Notes: generated by a model not told the origin, from the letters alone. 64,000 nt of DNA from Parastagonospora avenae f. sp. tritici 18332-5 (GCA_022559985.1 JAFJTR010000081.1:62001-126000); one strand, 5' to 3'; positions 47,727 through 59,738 are shown, counted from the first letter of the stretch. Program-made: numbers and translations.

Positions 47727-49343
47727 CTACAGCTTCGCCTGTAGATTTTCCGTCACACGTGAGAACGTCTCCGGCTTACTCCCCGGTGTGGGATCATGGT
47801 GCCACGTAAAACTCACCACCTCCTCCTCGCTCACATTGAATGTAAAGATGCGTGTCTTGAGCGAGGTGAATGGCCACATACTCTGCGACAGCTCGAGTTC
47901 GCGGTTAGGCACTAGAAAGAAGGTGTTTCCCCCGCCGTGTTCTAGTATGTAATTTGTGAGGCGCGACCCCTTGGCGGAAATGCGTAGGTGACGGTCATCG
48001 AACACGTGGACGGAATAGCACATACTGTCCGTGACATTGCCGTATTTTCCCTCAAAGTTTCTGAATGGGAATGACGGTTTGATATCAGTTTTCCTAGACG
48101 CAAGTCCAGAGGTGTATGCGTCGTATACGAGCATGTTGACCTTCTTCACCGACTTGGCCAACTCGATGTAATGTGTTTGATCATTCTCCCCGAGAAGCGC
48201 GCCAAGCAGGACCTGTCCGAGAACTCCTGAAATGTCGAACAGCGGCAGTGAGTTGGCCAGAACAAAGATGGCAGATTGGGATTGCGGGTCCAGCAGGATG
48301 GACCCGGTGTAGCCTGTGAAATTTGCCACTTGGTGATATATCGCACGGCCAGCATGTGCACTCCCAAATAGTCGATTGCATTTCTTGCCTAAAAGAATCG
48401 AGTTGAAGCTCGCGAAAGAGAGGTTTCCGGGGAGCTGTGTGCGATAAGTGCCGAGACAATAGCCTTGCTTATCTGTAGATGTGTTGCCCACGCCAACGTG
48501 AGGAGAGAGAATTTTACGCGCATATTTGAATGGTGAGCCTGGCGTAGAATCTACCTGGTTTTTCGTCTGATGGTCGTACGCACGCAGCAGTGATTGATAC
48601 ATGACCAAAAGCTCCCTGGTCGAACTGCGTGCACCAACCGCGCCACCGAATCCAGTCCCATCGCACCAACCGCGATACTCGGACCAGGGAAACTCCTGCG
48701 CGACGCCGTCAAGTCCAACCCAGTGTTTGTAAACCACATTGTCTCCTGGTGGAAGATTGAGCGTGCTGCGACTCATGCCCAGCGGTTCAAAGATGTACTT
48801 GGCCACGCAGGCGCCAAATGATTCACCCGTCACTCGCTCGATGACAGACGTGACAAGTGCATATCCCCAAGCCGAGTACACAAATGTATTTCCGAACTCG
48901 CCAAACGCTGGGATATGACATGCCAGTCTCGGGACATCTTCACTCGTGGTGAGGATGTCTTCAAACATGGTGCCCCAAAACGTGTTTTGCGCAGATAGCC
49001 CTGTCCTGTTGGCTAGCAGATCTGCTACTGTTGCATGGCGCCCGACCTCGTCTTCTCTCTCGCGGAATTCGGGCAGGTAGTGTTGTATGGGCACGTCCCA
49101 GCCCAGGAGACCTTGCGAGACGAGGTTGGAGACGACGCCGGCGGTCATGAGCTTGGTCATGGAAGCGACATTGTAGAGCGTGTCGTCGTTGGGAGGAGAC
49201 GCATGGGATGCTCTTCGCCGCCCGAAATGGGCAGTGTAAATGGGTGTGTCGTGGTGTAGCACACCGATGGACATGCCCGGGGTGCCGCTGAGCTCAAAGA
49301 GTTGCTCGATGAGCGGACGTAGCTGCGTAAGACGTTTATTCAT
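47727..49343 (-). CDS. Beta-lactamase-family serine hydrolase
   Basis: Single exon, 538 residues. The catalytic Ser-x-x-Lys is S61-M-T-K64 in YNVASMTKLMTAGVV, the second motif is the tyrosine Y156 in FVYSAWGYALV, and PGMSIGVLHHDTPIY is the usual entry strand. This is the class C beta-lactamase / penicillin-binding-protein fold; fungal members are esterases, lactamases or acyltransferases, some in secondary metabolism. The second motif reads YSA where class C enzymes have YxN. There is no signal peptide, and the last 130 residues form a lipocalin-like beta-rich domain often seen after the catalytic domain in fungi. Substrate is unknown. It is divergent from the oxysterol-binding-protein gene and not adjacent to the accessory cluster at 54-63 kb. 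Confidence 0.88.
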   Translation of the reverse strand: MNKRLTQLRPLIEQLFELSGTPGMSIGVLHHDTPIYTAHFGRRRASHASPPNDDTLYNVASMTKLMTAGVVSNLVSQGLLGWDVPIQHYLPEFREREDEVGRHATVADLLANRTGLSAQNTFWGTMFEDILTTSEDVPRLACHIPAFGEFGNTFVYSAWGYALVTSVIERVTGESFGACVAKYIFEPLGMSRSTLNLPPGDNVVYKHWVGLDGVAQEFPWSEYRGWCDGTGFGGAVGARSSTRELLVMYQSLLRAYDHQTKNQVDSTPGSPFKYARKILSPHVGVGNTSTDKQGYCLGTYRTQLPGNLSFASFNSILLGKKCNRLFGSAHAGRAIYHQVANFTGYTGSILLDPQSQSAIFVLANSLPLFDISGVLGQVLLGALLGENDQTHYIELAKSVKKVNMLVYDAYTSGLASRKTDIKPSFPFRNFEGKYGNVTDSMCYSVHVFDDRHLRISAKGSRLTNYILEHGGGNTFFLVPNRELELSQSMWPFTSLKTRIFTFNVSEEEVVSFTWHHDPTPGSKPETFSRVTENLQAKL

Positions 49344-50770
49344 GTTTAGCGAAACCTCGAAAAACTTTGGGGATTGAAGGACTTGTGAGGTTTTGAGCAG
49401 CCCTTTGGCTTAGCGCCATCCTCGAGACTGCGCCGCAGCCGGGCGTTTGCTTATGCAGAAAATCGTCTATTCGAGCGGTAAAAGCCAGTATTCGGACATC
49501 AATACAGGCTAAGGTATTTTCTGGTTTAACCAGCCTAGTGTGTTACCAGGGCGACAAGAGGGTCGACGATCCGTCGGAGGATAGAGGAGACGCAGGCACT
49601 TCTTTTACAGTAGCTTCGATCAAGTAAAGAACGCTTCCAGGAACGACAAGAGAGAGAGACCGAAGCGTGATGGAAGAAAGGTGCTGAAAAGGAAAGCAAG
49701 TCTGTCTAGCTTAGTTCGAAAATACTGATGATATACGAATAGGTTCGGAGCGAGAACACTGCTTTAGCCATACTGTGTAGACTGTTCAAACGAAGCCTTC
49801 AAGCCGTATTACGCTTGGAACTACCGCTGATGTGAACATGGTCTACTGGAGTTGTCATTTTTAGTGGGATCTGACTGTCGGAGGATGCTGGAGTTACGCT
49901 CGGAAGACGGGCAAATCATTGCGCTGTGCGAGACGTAGGGAGTACTTCGTTCAAGCGAGTGCATGTGATGCATGATGCGACGGAAGAAAACTGGCATGAC
50001 GCCCCGGATAGCTCGGAACATTCTCAGAGTGGAAAGCAAGAATCCGCGCTGGCCGAAGTTGGGGAACCTGTCGTGAAAGACACGAAGCCGACGTCATCCG
50101 CGCGGACCCTGCACGTGTCGCGCGTGGCACACAAAGCAGCACGCCGTAAGGCGCAGAAGGTGCTGATTACAACCAGAGATGACGAGAGGCTGGTGTCGGA
50201 AGTCTTGGAATCAGGAAAGGAGGCGCATTGACAGCTTATGTGAGCAGTCGACAACGGGCTTGGAATGGACAACAATGGGTGTGGCTGACGGTCGCGGGGG
50301 GCTGGTGTTGTTTGTTGGCGGCGTAAGGCTGAATTGGAAATGTGACCAGGGTCTCTTTCCCGTATCAAATTATGTACACATCCGCGGCGAGACTGAAGCC
50401 GCATACCTGTTCTTTTCGCGAAGTTTGTTGTTATTGCTTTATACCATAGTCTGGAAGATTCCAAGTTGAGGTTCCAGTGATCACGGGCCCAGCGCGCCGT
50501 GTCTCAGCGATCTCATCGGCCGATACGGTGCCATCCACGCAGCTGCCAGCCCGCCCGCAAAGCTTACCAGGCTGCCGATTCCGCGACAGTCCGTCACTAT
50601 CTCTTCGTCCGACATGTCCGCTCATTGAACATTTTAAACCACAAGTCTGCTGTCGCTACAATCCGGGCGCATGCATGTAGCTTTGCGACCCACAGGCACC
50701 GAAAACCCCGCGTAGCCGACAGAGAGCTCCACGTAGACACGATTCACAGGAGGGAAGAGAGACTGCAATC
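49344..50770. other. Divergent intergenic region, 1.4 kb
   Basis: Two ORFs of 101 and 146 codons overlap on opposite strands around 49926-50464; neither has motifs or plausible start context. I do not call a gene. The region must hold two promoters. Confidence 0.4.
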
Positions 50771-53700
50771 ATGGCAGGCATGGAGAACATTGAAGTCCAC
50801 AGCAAGGCACGTGAGCCCTATCATTCTCCAGAACCCAGCTAATTCCTCCTAGTCGTACCTTGTTCGCTGGGTAAACGTCTCTGCAGGACACACCATTTCA
50901 TGGAGCGTACAGCCTCACAAGAAGTCGCTCAACTTTGGCATATTCAAGCACCCGGGAAATGCTACTGGCGCAACTCCACATCTTCCTGCCTCTGCGACCT
51001 TTGAAGCCGGACCCTCTACCCCTGGCCTCGAAGTGCCCTCTACTACACGCGGCCGTGGTCTGTCCACCTCGAGAAACGATAGAACCGTCGTATTGGAGAA
51101 GCTGTCGGCAATTGGTCTGAAGCAGGTACAGTGGCACGGGAAATGCGAGGCAGACCAGGTGTCGCTGGGGACCTATGACGTGCCACAAGGCGAGGGAGGC
51201 ATGTACGGACTCGTCTTTGATAACACCTTTTCCAAGACGGTGTCAAAACAGGCGACGTTCGTCCTCATGACTTATCCGACGAATGCGGCACCAAAATCTG
51301 GTCACCACATGCGGTACGCGCAAGCAAGCGCCATGGGAAGCTCCACCAGCCTCCCAAAGTCGAGTCCTTCCATGGGGCCGATTGAATCGTCTGAATCGTT
51401 ACCGCAGGCACTCGCAGACCGGCCAAAGACTCAGGCTGGGCCAAAGTTGGGCAGCTTCTCTAGCACATCTTCTTTCCTGACGGGGGTGCTGCACAAGAAG
51501 AGGAGAAAGAGGAACCAGGGATATGCTAGGCGCTTCTTCTCGCTCGACTTTACATCCTCAACACTATCATATTATCGAAACGATCATTCTTCCGCTCTGC
51601 GTGGAGCCATACCTCTATCACTAGCTGCCGTTGGCGCCAACGAGGAATCGAGAGAAATATCCATTGATTCGGGAGCTGAGGTTTGGCAGCTGCGAGCGAG
51701 CAATGCAAAAGACTTCAAAATGTGGAGAGATGCGCTAGATCGAGCATCTCGAGCTGCTACAGCCCAGTCATCCCCAACTCTTCAGATCAAGGATAGCCCA
51801 TATCACAGCCTTCCGCACATTTCCAATCATGCCGAGGACAATGAGTGGGCGAGAGCTGAAGCCTTGGTCGGACGAATTGCAGGAACAAGAGATGCAGTGC
51901 GGCGACTCGCCCAGGACACCGATCCCAAGTACAACTCCACAGCTCGTCTAGGTATCGTCAAATTGCAAGATAGCCTCTCTCCCACTCCATCAGAGTCCGA
52001 GTCAGGAGATTATTTTCCTCTCGATGCAGGGTCAGAGAAAAAGACCTTCTGGAAACGGAAAGCAAGCACCTCCGCTGCCCAGAGTCCCTCTGGTATGTTT
52101 AGGAGAAGTGTATCTGCACAAGTGAGCGTCGCGTCACCTGGGGCCATACCTCCAGTTCCGCCTCTGCCGTCCCACGTTCCTGGAAATGGAACTTTGGCAG
52201 TCCCGAAACACGCGTCTCGTCAAAACGCCACTCAGCAGACGGCAGAAGACGGCGTTCATGACAATTGCATGGCCTTGTTAAGAGACTTGGATTCAGTCGT
52301 GCAAGAATTCTCCAAGCTCATTGCCGAGAGTAAGCAAAGACGAACTCCGGCGCCACCTTCGGCTGCACCTTCACGCCAGAGTTTTGAATCATTTGAGTCC
52401 ACTGAAGAGTTTTTCGATGCACCTGATGGAGATCCGAGCAAATCGACACTTTTGACCATTCGTAGAGATAGCGAAGATGCCGAGCGACAACGCCAAGAGT
52501 CTCACGACGACGATTCTGATGGCGAGTCTGAGTCTTCTTCCGGCCATAGTAGTGGCGTGGTCGAACGCGCTCGCTTCTCAATCGACGCAGCGCCATCTCT
52601 CTTTCCGCAAAAGCCTGCATCGCTCTCTCCTCTACCCCTCAAGCCTGTCCAACGTCGCGCCACAATTCAGCCGCCCAAAGTCCAACCACCAAGTCTGGTC
52701 GCCTTTATGCGCAAAAACGTGGGCAAAGACTTATCCACAATCGCCATGCCCGTCTCCGCCAACGAACCCACATCCCTCCTCCAACGCCTCGCCGAACAAC
52801 TCGAATACAGCGAACTCCTCGACGCCGCTGTGACTGCATCTTCCGAAACAGGCGAGCGCCTCGTCTACATGGCGGCCTTTGCCATTTCCGCCTTCTCCAA
52901 CGCGCGTGTCAAGGACCGCGCAATCCGCAAACCCTTTAATCCCATGCTCGGCGAGACTTTTGAACTTGTGCGCGAAGACAAGGGCTTCCGCTTCCTAGCT
53001 GAGAAGGTGATTCATCGCCCCGTGCGCATGGCGTGTCAAGCCGAAGCATCCGAATGGACATTCATCCAGTCCCCCACGCCAGTGCAAAAGTTCTGGGGAA
53101 AAAGTGCGGAATTGAATACCGACGGGCGGGTACGTGTTTTTCTGCATGCGAGCGGCGAGCATTATAGTTGGGTCCAGGCGACGAGTTATCTGCGCAACAT
53201 CATTGCTGGGGAGAAGTATGTTGAGCCGACTGGGAGCATGACTATCGTCTCCGAAACGACCGGCGCAAAAGCTGTCTGCACATTCAAAGCGGGCGGCATG
53301 TTTGCGGGCCGCTCCGAAGACGTTAGTATCCAAGTTTTCGACGCCACGGGGAGTCCACTGTCCGTGGGCGCAACGGGGAAATGGACACACAGTCTCGACT
53401 TTACGAGCAACGGCCAACCTACGGGCCATTCTGTGTGGAAAGTAGCAGGCCTCGTCGACAAGCCGGAGAAACACTACGGCCTCACCACTTTCGCCGCCGC
53501 GCTGAATCAAATCACTTCCATCGAAGAGTCCCACATTCCACCGACAGACAGCCGTTTCCGACCCGATCAGAAAGCCCTAGAGGATGGCGATTTGGACAAG
53601 GCCGAGGCACTGAAAGCGAGGCTGGAAGAAAGGCAAAGGGCGAGACGAAGGGTTATGGAGGAACATGGTGAGGAGTGGCGGCCCAAATGGTTTAGTAAAG

Positions 53701-53819
53701 TCGAGGCGGTGGAATTGGGAGATGAAGAGGTGTGGAGGCTCAAGGGCGGCAAGGAGGGGTACTGGGAATCGAGAGAAAAGGGGGAATGGGAGGGGGTGGT
53801 GGATGTTTTCCAGACGTAG
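50771..53819 (+). CDS. Osh3-type oxysterol-binding protein (GOLD-PH-ORD)
   Basis: Two exons, 50771-50806 and 50853-53819, giving 1000 residues. The intron has a GC-AG pair; the join restores EVHSKSYLVRWVNVSAGHTISWS. A GOLD-like domain covers about residues 13-155 (FGIFKHPGNATG..., GTYDVPQGEGGMYGLVFDNTFSKTVSKQ). A PH domain covers about 219-312 (GVLHKKRRKRNQGYARRFFSL ... WRDALDRA). After a long disordered linker, the lipid-binding ORD runs from about 620 to the end: SLLQRLAEQLEYSELLD, KPFNPMLGETFE and the lid-adjacent region. This order matches Osh3, which sits at ER-plasma membrane contacts and exchanges lipids such as PI4P. The classical EQVSHHPP signature is replaced by EKVIHRPV (about 730). 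Start at the first ATG; a second Met at residue 4 is possible. Confidence 0.92.
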
Positions 53820-54103
53820 TTTTGTGAAATTGATTGAGCGATTTATGTAGCAGAGCGAGAATACCATTTGATTCTTTTCATGAATATGCGACCGGACCCT
53901 TGAGCGCCTGGTGCTTCTTGGAGAGCATACGGTTGACTGCTGAATACATAGTCGTCTCTAGGTTTTTGACGTTAGGCCAGGTGATGTGACCGATTAAAGA
54001 TCACCTGGGCAGCAAGGCAAGTGGAAATATTCTTCAGAAGTGCTGTGTAATCATTACATTATCTTTGAGGGGCGCACAACGAACGATGACAGTAATATGC
54101 TGA
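53820..54103. other. Convergent intergenic region
   Basis: 284 bases between the stops of the OSBP gene and the NRPS-like gene. Nothing recognised besides presumed 3' UTRs. It marks the left edge of the accessory cluster. Confidence 0.4.
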
Positions 54104-57100
54104 CTAGTGCTTCCAAGCAGTGCTTCGAAAATGTTGGACAAAAGTCTTGACAAAAGCTACATCGAGGATAGGAGCGTTTGCCAACGCCGGCGAGAGTGAA
54201 GTCGCAACACTCGTCTCATACGTCCGAGATGGTGCAAACGCGTCCTTGTCGTACTTTGACGCAAAGAACTCGAGCAACTTCTTCGACGGATTCGCAACCA
54301 CATCATCGCTCGATGCAGCCAGTCTCCTTACCCACTCCTTCGGCTCCACCTCTTCAAACTCCAACCCAGCTTCTCTCAGTGCAGAAAGTAAATCTTTCGT
54401 CCATGAAAACGTCTTTGCATTGGTCACGTTTGCAACGATGCTTTCCGCATTGCTTAGCGCAATCTCAACAACAGCTTGCGCAACCACATCCACGGGTGTC
54501 CAACTCGGTGATTCTTGCAGCTTCGGAAGCGCACCAACCGTCAGCGCTGACTGCATGATGAGTGGAATTGCCTCGGTATCATTCCAGACCCCATGAACCA
54601 TATCCGCCACGATTTGCCCCACGCGAAGAATTCGCGTTCGCACGCCAGTAGCCTTGGAAGCTGCCATGCATATGTGCTCTGCCACACACTTACTCTGCGC
54701 GTACCCCATATCTTGCGCCCATTCGAGCTCAGCCAGTGTCTCGGGCGTATGTAAATCCGGACATCTGGCCACCGTGCTTACCGACGAGCAGAAGTCGAAG
54801 GAAGCTGGTTTCGAGCCGGGGACTGCGAGACAGAGATCGATCAGGTGGCGTACGCCTGCTATGCAATCGTTTTCGAAACTTGAGAGGTGAAGGTTGAAAT
54901 TGACGGACCAGGCGCAGTGTATGACGGTTTTGAGGTTCTTGGTTACGGATTGGTATGTCTTGCTATCGAGACCGAGATGAGGGTCGGACAGATCTGAAGC
55001 TAGAGCGTGGATTTTCTGACGCGCGGCTGGCGAAAGCGAGGCGTAGATTTTTCGTTGTTGCAAGGACTTTTGGACACGACGTCCGGCATCTTGAGCGTCC
55101 TTGGCTCGCACAAGACAGTGTACGATTTTGACATCTGGACGCGCAATGAGCTGTGCGAGGACATGTGCGCCAAGAGAACCGGTTGCACCAGTAAGCATGG
55201 CGCCGCTCTGGAAGTTGGTATACTTATCGATGAGGTCTTGCATCTTTGCTGTCACAGAAACAGTCTCTTCCAAAGCTCCGAGTCGCAGACTGTAAAGATG
55301 TGCGCCGAGAGATGATATGGACGGATAATCGAATACCACGTTTTGACCGAGTTTGTTCTTGCCAATGTCGACTGATCTCAGTATAGCTGTGCGGACTTGA
55401 ATGGATTGGAGTGAGTCTAGACCCATGGAAAAGAAGTCTGTCGTTCGATCTGCATCCTTTGCGTCTGGCAGTACTTTTACGATAGTGTGGCGGATAAAGT
55501 CTTCAATTTCCGGTATACTGAGGGCCTTGAGATCAGCGTCTGCAGTTGCTGTTTGGTCATAGGCATTCTCAATGTCCGTTGCAAAGGCTTTGTAAAAGGC
55601 TTGCCTGATGATACTGCCCTTGTCCGTGCGAGGAAACTGACAGTCGTGTGGTAGGACGTGAATCATGTTACGCGACAGCCGTGCGTATGCTTCGACAGTG
55701 TAGTTTGCCTCTTCGACGACCGGCCATATCTGATCAACGATCTGCTCCGAGCTCAAATCGTATACCGATGGACTTGGCACAATGAGCGCACCTAAGTACG
55801 GACGCCCAGATCCAAAAATGACAGTCTCAGTGACGGCTTTGTGTGATCTAATTTTGCCCTCCATCATGACGGGATTGAACTTTTCCCCATTTACTAGCAC
55901 AATTGTGTCGTCTAGACGCGCAATGTATTTCCAAGCCTTGTCAATCGTTGGATGAGGCTCGAACAGGTCTTTGGTAGCATAACTCCCATCGGACTGGTTT
56001 GACGCGACTTTTGCCGGCCACCCTGGAAGCACAGTACATTCGAAGAGGTTTGGACCGCGTGGTACCCAGCGGAGGAATCGCGAGAGCTTCGGTGACTCGC
56101 GAACGTAGTTCCACGCCTTGTCGCCCGGGGATCGAAAAGATGTCATCAATTGCCCTACCTCGGTCCTGCGGAGGTGTCAGAAGTCGTTTGCAGGTATAGA
56201 GATTTACACTTACGCGCCATAATGGCCCACGAGGTTGATGCCCTGCTCGGCTAAGAGATCGCCCAGGGTATCTGGACACGCGCTACCGCCGTACATGACA
56301 ATCTTTAGCTGCTTGAGCAGTTCGATACCTTCGGACGTCTCCGCAAGTAGCTTAAGCGCATACGGCACTCCGTAGAAGATTTCAAAGTTGTGTTTTCGTA
56401 ATATTGCAGTAAGATGAGATGTTGTGAGTGGAAGGTCGGCATTGTAAATATGTATCGACTTTCCAGAGTAGATGGCGCGGAAAAAGTTGCAGATGCCGTG
56501 GTTGTGGTACAGAGGCAGAGTAATGAACGCCTTCATGTTCATGCTGCTGGCGTAATTGACAATGGCATTTCGCTGGGGTTGATATATAGGTTTCGGTAGA
56601 CCAGTTGAGCCTAAACAAATCAGCAGAAGCTCCCCAAAGCTGCCGTAATACATACCACTTGAATGAATGATGTAAATGATGTTGTCTTCTTCAACGGCCG
56701 GGTCGAGATGGTAGTCCATTCGCGTATCGGCGTGTACTTCGATGGGGAAATCAAAGATACTGCTCCCAGCAATCGTTCCAGTTTGTACAGACGGCATGCT
56801 CTTACTCGCATCGTTCGCCAACTGAAGGAAGCGAGCATCAGCCAGTAGATACGTCGCACCGGTCGTCTCAACCAATGACTCTACCGCTACCTGCGACAGT
56901 CTAGTAGAAAGAAACAAGATCGCGTGGCTTAACTTGGTCAGTGCGAGCATGGTGACCAAGTAGTCGAAATTGCTAGGGCCAAGTATAGCGACTGTAGTCG
57001 GCGGTGCGCTCGAACTTGTCCGAGTTGGTATGAAGGTCTGATAGTGCCGCGCAACTCGGTACGCGAACACATCCAATTGTTGCATGGAGTAGTCGACGAA

Positions 57101-57292
57101 TTCCACACCAGAGCTCGGGTACGATACTATAGTCGCGTTAGGATTGAGACGTGCACGATGCCGCACCAGCGCATCGACCGTCCGTACACCGGTTACTTCG
57201 GAGACTCCTTCATTATGCTGTGTGGTTTGTGATGATGGTTTTGGGAGTAGCTCGGGAGGAGCGCCTGGAAGCGCGATTTGTGCTGGCGCCAT
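54104..57292 (-). CDS. NRPS-like A-T-R enzyme (carboxylic acid reductase type)
   Basis: Three exons on the minus strand: 57292-56656, 56610-56214 and 56165-54104, giving 1031 residues; introns GTATGT...TAG and GTAAGT...CAG. Domains in order: adenylation (IHSSGSTGLPKP; FYGVPYALK; MYGGSACPD; GHYGATEVGQL; YIARLDDTIVLVNGEKFNP; catalytic Lys in PRTDKGSIIRQ), thiolation carrier protein (FFSMGLDSLQSIQ, Ser596 as phosphopantetheine site), and thioester reductase (NADPH loop AMLTGATGSLGAHV near 670, and YAQSK Tyr834/Lys838). There is no condensation domain. Such proteins activate a carboxylic acid, often aromatic, tether it, and release it as an aldehyde. The substrate cannot be read from sequence. 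The frame stays open upstream of 57292, with another Met at 57340; I chose MAPAQIALPG because the extension has no family features. Divergent from the transporter gene. Confidence 0.92.
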
Positions 57293-57777
57293 TGTAGTTG
57301 TTGAGCTCTTTGGGCGGGACAAAAAGGAGACTGTGAACATAGAAAACGTCTTCAAGATATGCCAACAGCTTTCCAGCACACGTGCGCGCAAACCACCAAC
57401 AGAGTTCAGATCACATTGCCACGCATTGTACACCTGCGGGGTGAGCGAATCCAGGAAGTGAATACGCGTGCGGATTATAATCCGCCATGGACACCCGACA
57501 CACGGATATGCGAACGATTGGGCCTCACGATTATCCGGACGCCATGACACGGATTCTACTCCCAAAAGTAGGGCCGATCTACTGATGCCGAGGTTTAGCG
57601 CCCTTCTCCACGATGGTATGAGAAATCTGGGGTTAGCACATGGGGTTCCCCAGGATTTGATTGCTGTCTCCGCAGCGACCTGGTTCCGTCTGATCATGGT
57701 ATAAAGCGACTACGCGACTACATTGCCGCTGCCATTTCCGTTTATCCCTACTATACATTCAAGTCCATTGCGACAAA
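57293..57777. promoter_or_regulatory. Divergent promoter, NRPS-like / MFS transporter
   Basis: 485 bases. It holds five CGGAT/ATCCG half-sites: two inside the palindrome at 57470-57485, and singles at 57503-57507, 57533-57537 and 57550-57554. About one would be expected by chance in both orientations. CGG-type half-sites are the usual targets of Zn2Cys6 regulators. Confidence 0.55.
57470..57485. promoter_or_regulatory. Perfect 16-bp palindrome, CGG-N8-CCG
   Basis: GCGGATTATAATCCGC reads the same on both strands. It contains CGGAT and ATCCG as an inverted repeat. It is a candidate operator for the Zn2Cys6 protein encoded at 59739-61937; this link is inference. Confidence 0.6.
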
Positions 57778-59599
57778 ATGGCCGCCACTTTCGAAAAGAG
57801 TGATATCGAACACATTAACGAGAAGCCGCGTCAAGTTGTTCAGATTGACAATGTCCAAGTACTGGGACTCGGCCCAGACGATGCCGACTTTTACATCAAC
57901 TTCTTTGAAGAGAAGAGAAAGCGGGTAATCCACAAGGTATGAACCACAAGCAGCTCGCCGCTCAACATTTCGTAAAATGGCTTCCTAACTGCTATTGACG
58001 CTCATCAGGTTGATATACGCCTCGTACCCATGCTTGCTATACTATACCTCATTTCGCACATTGACCGAGCCAACATTGGGGTACGCATACCGCGCAAGCA
58101 TGTCGCTGACTTGACTGACGACCTGTGTCTAGAATGCCAAAATTGAGGGCATGGTAACAGATCTGGGACTAGATGGTGTTCAGTGGAACATTGTTTTGTC
58201 AGTCTTCTTCGTGCCATATATCCTACTCGAGATTCCATCCAACATGCTATTGAAGCGATTCAAGCGTCCATCCTACTACCTCGGCATACTCGTCGTCTGC
58301 TGGGGTATCGTCATGACGATTATGGGTGTTGTGAAGAATTTCGCTGGTCTGCTGGCTACACGTATTCTTCTTGGTGTCTTCGAGTGAGTATTTTTCTTCG
58401 CATGAAAGGCAATGCTAATACTGTCGAAGAGCTGGATTTTACCCGGGAGCTGTGTACCTATGCACGTTTTGGTACATGCCGCGAGACCTAGCGACCCGTA
58501 TCTCGTACTTTTACTGTGCATCTGCGCTCTCAGGCGCGTTTTCAGGATTGCTGGCTGCAGGCATCGCGAAGATGGACGGTGTTGGTGGGTATGAGGGGTC
58601 AGTATTCCGGAAAATTCCCGGCCCAATCTTCTGGCAGAAACTGACATCGCGATTGAACTAGATGGCGTTGGATCTTTTTGCTCGAGGGAATTGTGACAGT
58701 CGCCCTCGGTATTGGGTGCTTCTTCCTCTTGATCGATTCGCCGACTCTAAGCGGGAGGTGGTTGAAGCCAGACGAGATTCGCTTCCTTGAGCTCCAGAGA
58801 TTTATCAAGGATGGTGGCAAGTTTCAAGAGGAAAAGGCGCATTTCCGATGGAAAGATCTCAAGATGGTTTTATGCAATTGGCGCTTGTATATGCAAGCGT
58901 ACATACTCATGTGCATATCTGCTTGCTCCTATGGTATGCAGCAACTTACATCGTTGACGATATGCACTGACCATGACACCAGGAACCAAATTTACTTTGC
59001 CCACCATCACCAAGAGCATGGGATTCACCAACACCAATGCCCAACTTATGACGGTGCCACCGTATTTTGTCGGCGCCATTAGTTCCGTTGTCTTTGCAAG
59101 GCTTTCGGATCGGTTCTACTGGCGTCTCCCGTTCGTTGCAATCCCGCTATCATTCATCTTCATTGGATACGCCATCGTCATCTCCCTCGACGGAGAGCTT
59201 GGCGAGAACATTGGCCCAGCCTTTTTCGCAATCATTCTGACATGCATGGGCATCTACCCGGTCCAGCCGGCGGGTAGCTCATGGGCAGCTAATAATCTTG
59301 CACCGTCATCTCGACGTGCTATTGGTGTTGCGTTCAACATTTGCGTAGGCAACATTGGCGGTGTTATTGGCTCTTACATGTATCTGGAGTCGGAGAAGCC
59401 GAAGTACTCCACCGGTTTTGGTCTTTCGCTTGCGTTTGGCGCAACAGGATTTATCGTCGCGTTCGTGTTGGAGCTGTCCTACAAGTGGGGCAACACGCGT
59501 AAAGCGAGGCGAAGTGAAGACGAAGTCCGCGTGACGTACACGGACGAAGAGTTGCTGGACATGGGCGACAAGTCTCCACTCTTCAAATATACGTTGTAG
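57778..59599 (+). CDS. MFS transporter, anion:cation symporter (Dal5-like) family
   Basis: Six exons: 57778-57936, 58009-58080, 58133-58383, 58430-58597, 58662-58933 and 58983-59599, giving 512 residues; all joins are in phase and GT-AG. About 12 membrane helices can be traced. Family blocks: DIRLVPMLAILYLISHIDRANIGNAKIEGM in helix 1 and loop, PYILLEIPSNMLLKRFKRPS, ATRILLGVFEAGFYPGAVYL, GWRWIFLLEGI, and SSWAANNLAPSSRRAIGVAFNI near helix 10. This signature set belongs to the allantoate permease (ACS) family, which imports organic anions such as carboxylates together with protons. It is located in the plasma membrane by inference. Sitting head-to-head with an acid-reducing enzyme, it may import that enzyme's substrate rather than export a product. 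Confidence 0.93.
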
Positions 59600-59738
59600 T
59601 TGATACATGTAGACGTTTAATCAAGAAGTGTTTGGATGAGAATATCACAAAGCCTGCAAAGCAGAACACTGTTTCATGGTCGTAAGTACGTAGATTTTAG
59701 TAGAGTATACAACAAGACTCTAGCTCAGCTCGTTTCTT

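Noticed and set aside
49926..50464. Overlapping ORFs of 101 (plus) and 146 (minus) codons
   Set aside because: No motifs, poor start context, and each is compatible with chance in a 1.4-kb promoter interval.
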